Shown one piece after another: positions 59,040 through 64,000 of a stretch of DNA of 64,000 bases. The translations under genes and the position numbers were made by a program. This DNA comes from Paenibacillus polygoni (GTDB lineage Bacteria; Bacillota; Bacilli; Paenibacillales; Paenibacillaceae), in assembly GCF_030263935.1 (NCBI RefSeq), contig NZ_CP127162.1, positions 324,001 through 388,000 of the forward strand, written 5' to 3'. The notes under the pieces were generated by a model, which was not told the DNA's origin, ran no database searches, and saw only the letters and a list, made by a program, of their open reading frames with translations. Each line of letters begins with the position of its first letter. The stretch's first letter is position 1.

Positions 59040-59321
59040 GTTCACATCGAAGGAATAAAGAGGTTGCGAATCGGGGAAAGCTACATTATAATTATGCCAA
59101 CTGAAAATCGGTTACAATGCCAGTGAAGAGATTCCAACTCGGAGGTATTTTCGTTAAGGGAAGATGGACTTTCCCTAAGTTAATCGGCACCGCCCGTTAT
59201 CGCGGAACCAAAGTGATTGAAATGTACACAGAGCCGTGTTCATTTCAATAAATTGGGTGGCACCGCGAGCATATCGAGCGCTCCTCGTCCCCAGGGATGA
59301 GGGCGCTCTTTGTCTTTTTTT
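59040..59321 (+). ncRNA. T-box leader of the seryl-tRNA synthetase gene
   Basis: TGGGTGGCACCGCGAG at about 59254-59269 is the T-box sequence of the antiterminator. The terminator GAGCGCTCCTCGTCCC and GGGATGAGGGCGCTC with a T run follows at 59275-59321. A GGGAA/TTTCCC hairpin (stem III-like) lies upstream near 59158-59176. Uncharged tRNA binding should allow read-through. The specifier codon is not certain from reading alone. Confidence 0.9.
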
Positions 59322-59350
59322 ATAAAAATAACGACAGGGATGTGAGCGGT

Positions 59351-60643
59351 GTGCTGGATATAAACTGGATACGAGAGCATGCAAACGAGGTGGAGGAAGC
59401 TGCAAGACTGAAGAATATGAGCCTTTCGATAAAAGAGCTTATAGACACGGATGATAGAAGAAGAGAACTCATAACTAAAGTAGAGAAACTGCGCGGGCAG
59501 CGAAATAAAGGATCGCAAAAAGTCGGTCAGCTTATGAAAGAAGGAAGAAAAGAAGAAGCAGAGCAGCTAAGGGGCGAGATTAGGGAGCTTGGCGGCAGTA
59601 TTGAACAATGGGACAAGGAATTGTCTGAGACGGAGAAAGAGTATGAAAGGCAGATGCTATTCGTTCCAAATATCGTCTCGAAGGACACCCCAATTGGGAA
59701 GTCGGATGAAGATAATGTACTTGTGCGCCAAGTAGGTGAAGTAACAGTAAGGGATTTTGTCATCAAGGATCATATCCAGCTAGGGGAACTGCATGATCTG
59801 TTTGATGTCCCTCGCGGCGTGAAAGTCAGCGGTTCGAGAAGTTATTATTTAAAAGGAGACGGCGTATTACTACACCGAGCCGTTCAGCAGCTGGCACTGG
59901 ATATCGTGATGAAGCACGGATTTATGCCGATGGATGTACCGATTATGGTACGCGAAGAGGCTCTCATCAATACCGGTTTCTTTCCTACCGGACGCGATCA
60001 GACCTATGCGCTCGAGGAAGAGGATAAGTTCCTTGTCGGCACTTCGGAAGTTCCGCTGATCTCGTATTACGCAGGGGAAGTGGTCGATGTAACAGAGCCG
60101 ATTCGCCTGGCTGCGGTATCGACGAGCTTCCGCAGCGAGGTGGGGTCGGCCGGACGGGATGTCAGAGGACTATACCGTGTTCATCAGTTTGCTAAAGTGG
60201 AAATGGTGGTTCTAACCGAAGCAAATGACGAGGTGTCGGAGAGAGTTCATCAGGAGATTACAAGTTATGCCGAACAGCTGCTAGAGGCGCTAGAGCTGCC
60301 ATACCGAGTCATGGCTGTCTGTACGGGGGACATGTCGCAGAAAACGTACAAACAATATGATATTGAGACCTGGATGCCAAGCAGGCAAGCTTATGGGGAA
60401 ACCCATTCGTCGTCGAACTTACATGACTTTCAAGCACGGCGTTCGAACATTCGTTACCGGGATCAGGATGGGCAATTAAAATACGTGCATACGCTGAACA
60501 ATACAGCAGCAGCCTCGCCAAGAATTCTAATACCGCTGCTGGAGAATCATCAGCTGGAGGATGGCAGCATCTATATTCCGAAGGCGCTTCGCCCTTATAT
60601 GGGGGGCAGAGAGATCATTACCTGTACCGCAGTGCAAGGGTAA
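59351..60643 (+). CDS. serS: Seryl-tRNA synthetase, divergent paralogue type
   Basis: The 430-residue class II synthetase has the N-terminal coiled-coil arm (about 25-105). GTG 59351 gives MLDINWIREHANEV, the normal SerRS start. Class II motif 2 is FRSEVGSAGRDVRGLYRVHQF, against [21 protein letters not shown] in the usual enzyme. The normal EISSCSNFEDFQARR reads ETHSSSNLHDFQARR, and motif 3 reads TLNNTAAASPRILIPLLENHQ in two parts, not LNGSGLAVGRT. So it is a second kind of SerRS, probably additional to a housekeeping enzyme elsewhere. T-box control fits a response to low serine or inhibitor. Confidence 0.9.
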   Translation: MLDINWIREHANEVEEAARLKNMSLSIKELIDTDDRRRELITKVEKLRGQRNKGSQKVGQLMKEGRKEEAEQLRGEIRELGGSIEQWDKELSETEKEYERQMLFVPNIVSKDTPIGKSDEDNVLVRQVGEVTVRDFVIKDHIQLGELHDLFDVPRGVKVSGSRSYYLKGDGVLLHRAVQQLALDIVMKHGFMPMDVPIMVREEALINTGFFPTGRDQTYALEEEDKFLVGTSEVPLISYYAGEVVDVTEPIRLAAVSTSFRSEVGSAGRDVRGLYRVHQFAKVEMVVLTEANDEVSERVHQEITSYAEQLLEALELPYRVMAVCTGDMSQKTYKQYDIETWMPSRQAYGETHSSSNLHDFQARRSNIRYRDQDGQLKYVHTLNNTAAASPRILIPLLENHQLEDGSIYIPKALRPYMGGREIITCTAVQG

Positions 60644-60735
60644 AATACGGTTCAACTTTCGAGAGACGGGTACACTATAGTAACAGTTATTTTTACTATA
60701 ATTACAAACTTCGCTCTTGAAAGGAGACAAATACA

Positions 60736-61152
60736 ATGAGTAAAACAGATCTTGAACGTGCAATTATAGCGGACATAGAAAATAATCATTTTGGTTCCTT
60801 GGCTACCGTAGAGGGAGGAAAACCGAAACTAAGATACATGGCTGTTTTTAATGATGGTCTAAATATTCATATGGCAACAAACCGCTGCACTCATAAGGTG
60901 GAGGAACTGGAGGATAACCCGAATGTGAGCCTGCTGATGGGTTATGAAGCCGGAGGCACCAAAGACATCCTTGAGATTGAAGGAACCGCAAGTGTAACGA
61001 AGGACGAAAGTCTGCGTAAGAAACTGTGGAATGATGAGTTTAGTAAATGGTTTAGCGGACCGGAAGATCCGAACTATGTCATTTTGGATATTACCCCAAA
61101 CCGGATTGAATATACAGGACAAGGGCAAGAAAAACAGGTATGGGAAGCATAA
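60736..61152 (+). CDS. Pyridoxamine 5'-phosphate oxidase-fold protein (general stress protein 26 type)
   Basis: This 138-residue split-barrel flavoprotein-like protein contains NNHFGSLATVEGGKPKLRYMAVFNDG and MATNRCTHKVEELEDNPNVSLLMGYE. It resembles the general stress protein 26 family (YdaG), which binds FMN or haem but has no established reaction here. AAGGAG precedes the ATG. GTTCAA-N12-GGGTAC upstream resembles a stress sigma-B promoter, but sigma-B is rare in this group of bacteria. A terminator follows at 61191. Confidence 0.83.
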   Translation: MSKTDLERAIIADIENNHFGSLATVEGGKPKLRYMAVFNDGLNIHMATNRCTHKVEELEDNPNVSLLMGYEAGGTKDILEIEGTASVTKDESLRKKLWNDEFSKWFSGPEDPNYVILDITPNRIEYTGQGQEKQVWEA

Positions 61153-61190
61153 GTATCACATGACCTTTACAGCCTGATGTCAGAAGAGAA

Positions 61191-61230
61191 GGAAGGGCGA
61201 TCGCATAGATCGTTCTTCTTTCTTTTTTGT
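61191..61230 (+). terminator. Terminator of the PPOX-fold gene
   Basis: GAAGGGCGATC and GATCGTTCTTC pair with one bulge, followed by TTTTTT. Confidence 0.75.
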
Positions 61231-61361
61231 ATAAAAAGCCTCCCTCAGAGTTGTTATTTTAGTTAAAATTACACTTTTATACCAGTAATAAATAGTTTAG
61301 AATATCTGTCAGAAGTATATTATTTCCAGTAGTATTGGAATGAAAATTTGGAGGGGTTCTT

Positions 61362-63632
61362 TTGAGATCACGTAAACCATTATTAGCAGGTCTGACTACC
61401 GCTGCTCTACTGTTTCAATTATTCGCCATCCCAGGACAACCTGTCTCTGCTGCAGATGCAGCCAAAGTAAAACTTCGTATTCTGGAGACAACGGATATCC
61501 ACGTGAATCTGCTCGATTATGATTACTACAGTGATCAGGAAATTGAAACGTATGGTTTGGCAAGAACCGCTACTCTTATTAAAAAAGCTCGGAGTGAAGC
61601 GACCAATAGTCTTTTGTTTGATAATGGTGATCTTATTCAAGGCAATCCGCTCGGTGATTATGTAGCCAAAGTGAAGCCGCTAAAGGGTGCTGAGGTCCAT
61701 CCTGTATATAAAGCGATGAATCTGCTGGATTATGATGCAGCAACGCTTGGGAACCATGAGTTCAACTATGGTCTTGATTTCTTGAATCAAACGCTGAAAG
61801 GCGCTGAATTTCCTTATGTGAATGCCAATATTTATAAAGATGACGGCGATCAGGATGAAAGCAACGACGTGAACTATTTTAAACCTTATGAAATTATGGA
61901 GAAGAAAGTAAAAGATGAATCGGGTAAGGAACATACATTGAAAATAGGCGTGATTGGACTTGTTACTCCGCAGATCATGCAGTGGGACAGTTCTTCCCTT
62001 ACGGGTAAAGTTATTGCGAAAGACATTGTAAAGACAGCGGCGAAGTTTGTACCTGAAATGAAAGCAAAAGGGGCAGATCTGATCGTGGCCCTTGCTCATA
62101 CCGGTTATGATCAGAATCCGCCGGCAGATATGGCAGAGAATGCAGTTCTTCCGCTGAGTGAAGTGGATGGTATTGATGCCATTTTGTTCGGACATGCCCA
62201 TAAGATTTTCCCGGGAAGTGCATTTGCAGATCAAAAGGGCGTAAATCTTGAAAAAGGGACGATTAATGGTGTTGCCGCTGTAGAACCTGGTGCTTGGGGA
62301 GATAACCTTGGGGTTATTGATTTACAGCTGGAGCAGGCAAATGGAAAATGGAAAGTAGTAGATTCCAAATCCGTATCAAGCCCAATTTACGATGCAGCAA
62401 ACAAAAAGGCATTTGTCGAAGCAGATAAAGAGATCGTAGCTGCTATATCGGATGAGCATAAAGCGACAGTGGATTATGTACGCGGGCCGGTAGGAACGAC
62501 AACGGCGCCGATCACGAGCTATTTTGCGCTTGTTCAAGATGACCCTTCCATTCAGATTGTAACGAATGCACAGAAATGGTATATCGAAAACAAACTGAAA
62601 GGCACTAAATATGAAGGTACTCCGGTTTTGTCTGCAGGTGCGCCTTTTAAAGCAGGCGGCCGTATGGGAGCAGATTACTACACCGATATTCCTACTGGAA
62701 CGATTGCGATAAAGAATGTAGCCGATCTCTATGTGTACCCAAATACACTTCATGCCGTTGAAGTAAACGGAGCAGAGATTAAAGAATGGCTCGAATGGTC
62801 TGCAGGACAGTTCAATCAGATTGATCCGAATAAGTCAGGGGAACAAGAGCTGGTTAATCTTGATTTTCCGACGTATAACTTCGACGTTATTGACGGCGTA
62901 ACCTACGAGATTGATGTAACTCAGCCGAGTAAATATGATGCCAAAGGAAATGTAGTGAATGCTTCAGCGAGCCGCATCAAGAACCTTCAGTTTGAAGGGA
63001 AAGCAATCGACTTGCAGAAGAAATTTATCGTAGCAACAAATAACTACCGTGCCGGATCTTCCAAACTTGCGAATCCAGATGGAAAGCGAATTGTCCTTGC
63101 TGCTCCCGATGAGAGCCGCCAAGTCATCATTGATTACATTACCGAGAACAAAACGATTAATCCATCTGCCGATGGAAACTGGTCCTTCGCAGCAGTAAGC
63201 GGAAACCCGGAAGTTATTTTTAACACAGCAACAGAAGCGAAAAAATTAGTGGAATCCGATCCAGAGCTGAGTAAAGTGATGACGTATCTTGGTGAAGGAA
63301 AAGATGGATTTGGTAAATATGCATTGAATCTGGCAAGTGATAAAGCGGCTGCACCAGCACCAGAACCGAATCCAGCACCAACGCCAACGCCAACGCCGAC
63401 ACCAACACCAACACCGGAAAAACCAGCGACCCCAGTACAACCGTCTAAGCCGGAGAAGCCGTCCAAACCGGAAGCAAGCAAAGACAAAGTACATGTGGTG
63501 AAAAAAGGGGATAACCTCTACCGTATTGGCTTAAAATATGGTGTTGATTGGAAAACGATTGTAAAAGCAAACCAGATTAGCGATGTATATACACTGCAAG
63601 TAGGCCAAAAATTGATCATTCCCGCATCCTAA
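61362..63632 (+). CDS. Exported 2',3'-cyclic-nucleotide 2'-phosphodiesterase/3'-nucleotidase with LysM
   Basis: This 756-residue protein starts at TTG 61362 after GGAGGGG. It has a Sec signal (cut near Ala30). The metallophosphatase domain is at about 36-340: TTDIHVNLLDYDYY, FDNGDLIQGNPLGDY, TLGNHEFNYG and FGHAHKIFPG. The 5'-nucleotidase C-terminal domain is at about 380-610 with GTTTAPITSYF and AAGAPFKAGGR. A Pro/Thr repeat linker (about 665-690) and one LysM domain (VHVVKKGDNLYRIGLKYG to the end) follow. It is like CpdB/YfkN and hydrolyses cyclic nucleotides outside the cell, feeding phosphate and nucleosides, with LysM holding it to peptidoglycan. Confidence 0.93.
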   Translation: MRSRKPLLAGLTTAALLFQLFAIPGQPVSAADAAKVKLRILETTDIHVNLLDYDYYSDQEIETYGLARTATLIKKARSEATNSLLFDNGDLIQGNPLGDYVAKVKPLKGAEVHPVYKAMNLLDYDAATLGNHEFNYGLDFLNQTLKGAEFPYVNANIYKDDGDQDESNDVNYFKPYEIMEKKVKDESGKEHTLKIGVIGLVTPQIMQWDSSSLTGKVIAKDIVKTAAKFVPEMKAKGADLIVALAHTGYDQNPPADMAENAVLPLSEVDGIDAILFGHAHKIFPGSAFADQKGVNLEKGTINGVAAVEPGAWGDNLGVIDLQLEQANGKWKVVDSKSVSSPIYDAANKKAFVEADKEIVAAISDEHKATVDYVRGPVGTTTAPITSYFALVQDDPSIQIVTNAQKWYIENKLKGTKYEGTPVLSAGAPFKAGGRMGADYYTDIPTGTIAIKNVADLYVYPNTLHAVEVNGAEIKEWLEWSAGQFNQIDPNKSGEQELVNLDFPTYNFDVIDGVTYEIDVTQPSKYDAKGNVVNASASRIKNLQFEGKAIDLQKKFIVATNNYRAGSSKLANPDGKRIVLAAPDESRQVIIDYITENKTINPSADGNWSFAAVSGNPEVIFNTATEAKKLVESDPELSKVMTYLGEGKDGFGKYALNLASDKAAAPAPEPNPAPTPTPTPTPTPTPEKPATPVQPSKPEKPSKPEASKDKVHVVKKGDNLYRIGLKYGVDWKTIVKANQISDVYTLQVGQKLIIPAS

Positions 63633-63667
63633 TGGATAACTGATTTTGATTATTGCTAGAGTTGATT

Positions 63668-63714
63668 AAAGCCTTGCCCTCTGTCCGAGTGATTCGGCGG
63701 GGCAAGGCTTTTTT
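63668..63714 (+). terminator. Terminator of the nucleotidase gene
   Basis: AAAGCCTTGCCC and GGGCAAGGCTTT form the stem, with TTTT after it. Confidence 0.9.
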
Positions 63715-63801
63715 AGATTGGGGCGGATAACGGGGGAAGTCTAGTATTCTACACAGGTAAGAAAGATGATGAATATAAAAGTTCTAAGTTACTAAGTCGT
63801 T

Positions 63802-64000
63802 TTACGTCAGGGTCGTTACATATATGCCAAGCGGTGTACTTGCGCTGCCCGCCGTCATATATTTGAAGGAGTAGGAGCTTGCGCCTGGCGGAACAGTGAC
63901 ATCGGCAATGGGACTGGCCTGTGTGTTATTACGAAGAAGGGGTATACCGTAGGTTTTACCATCAATGAGTGCTGCCCCGGCAAATGCTCCACCGCGCGGG
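63802..64000 (-). CDS. C-terminal end of an unidentified protein
   Basis: On the minus strand a frame enters at the window edge and ends with TAA at 63802-63804. About 65 residues are visible, with TYGIPLLRNNTQASPIADVTVPPG and FKYMTAGSASTPLGIYV, probably a beta-rich end. The family is not recognised. The start is outside the window. Confidence 0.55.
   Translation of the reverse strand, partial: PRGGAFAGAALIDGKTYGIPLLRNNTQASPIADVTVPPGASSYSFKYMTAGSASTPLGIYVTTLT

Noticed and set aside
60650..60673. Sigma-B promoter GTTCAA-N12-GGGTAC before the PPOX gene
   Set aside because: Match is partial, spacing is short, and sigma-B is usually missing in Paenibacillus-like genomes; kept only as a remark.
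63134..63494. Minus-strand frames rich in Gly, Val or Trp/Cys within the nucleotidase gene
   Set aside because: They are antisense shadows of the Pro/Thr repeat linker.
1..64000. CRISPR arrays, tRNA or rRNA genes, replication origin
   Set aside because: No spaced direct repeats of 25-40 bases, no cloverleaf sequence and no DnaA-box cluster were noticed on reading; the tandem repeats at 54 kb are too short for CRISPR.

Overview
The window looks like a chromosomal segment of a low-to-mid G+C Gram-positive, most probably Paenibacillus or a close relative in Bacillales. The basis is strong GGAGG ribosome sites, lipoproteins with Bacillus-type signal peptides, an Fnr with a C-terminal cysteine cluster, CsoR/CopZ/CopA, a YesMN-type sensor pair next to a sugar ABC transporter, an SLH-containing surface protein, a TPP riboswitch and a T-box. 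This is inference from gene families, without a database search.

Region by region. 1-6 kb: a minus-strand operon of two tandem sirtuin-like proteins that lack the catalytic histidine, followed by an HD-domain protein cut by the window edge. A divergent HxlR regulator, a cysteine hydrolase with its Lrp-type regulator, and a UlaG-like metallo-hydrolase lipoprotein follow. The lipoprotein gene and the sirtuin operon carry almost identical promoter/operator blocks. 6-10 kb: a secreted protein of nine tandem Ig-like (BIG2) repeats and an IS3-family element. 10-16 kb: a paired short-chain chromate transporter with an Lrp regulator, a DUF4358 protein with an apparent ATT start, a GAF/response-regulator/PAS-kinase operon and fnr with an Fnr box between them. 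16-24 kb: a Fur box before a 51-residue protein, an orphan amino-acid binding lipoprotein, gpmA, DUF445, a pyrimidine-dimer glycosylase-like protein and a second NarL-type two-component pair. 24-28 kb: a GGDEF/HD-GYP enzyme behind a DUF5317 gene and a 30-residue peptide, then an SLH-type surface protein.

28-35 kb: a nucleoside ABC transporter operon with a molybdopterin oxidoreductase and a nucleoside phosphorylase, so uptake and phosphorolysis are coupled. 35-40 kb: MerR with DJ-1/PfpI across a 19-bp-spacer promoter, then csoR, copZ and copA with CsoR boxes. 40-48 kb: an unassigned structured RNA, a UDG-like protein, LysR/YeiH, an ECF sigma/anti-sigma pair, a nitroreductase, an intact IS3-family element and an AraC remnant. 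48-54 kb: a carbohydrate ABC importer with a YesMN-type pair and two cre-like sites, then simple tandem repeats. 54-58 kb: a TPP-riboswitch-controlled thiamine-precursor importer (ThiXYZ-like) with a YkoF-like protein and a TatD hydrolase. 58-64 kb: a small secreted protein, a T-box-controlled divergent seryl-tRNA synthetase, a PPOX-fold protein, a LysM-anchored 2',3'-cyclic nucleotidase and the end of an unidentified protein.

The most distinctive parts are the His-less tandem sirtuins with their duplicated operator (1-5.5 kb), the structured RNA after copA, the non-AUG start candidates and the double A6G slippery sites in the first IS.
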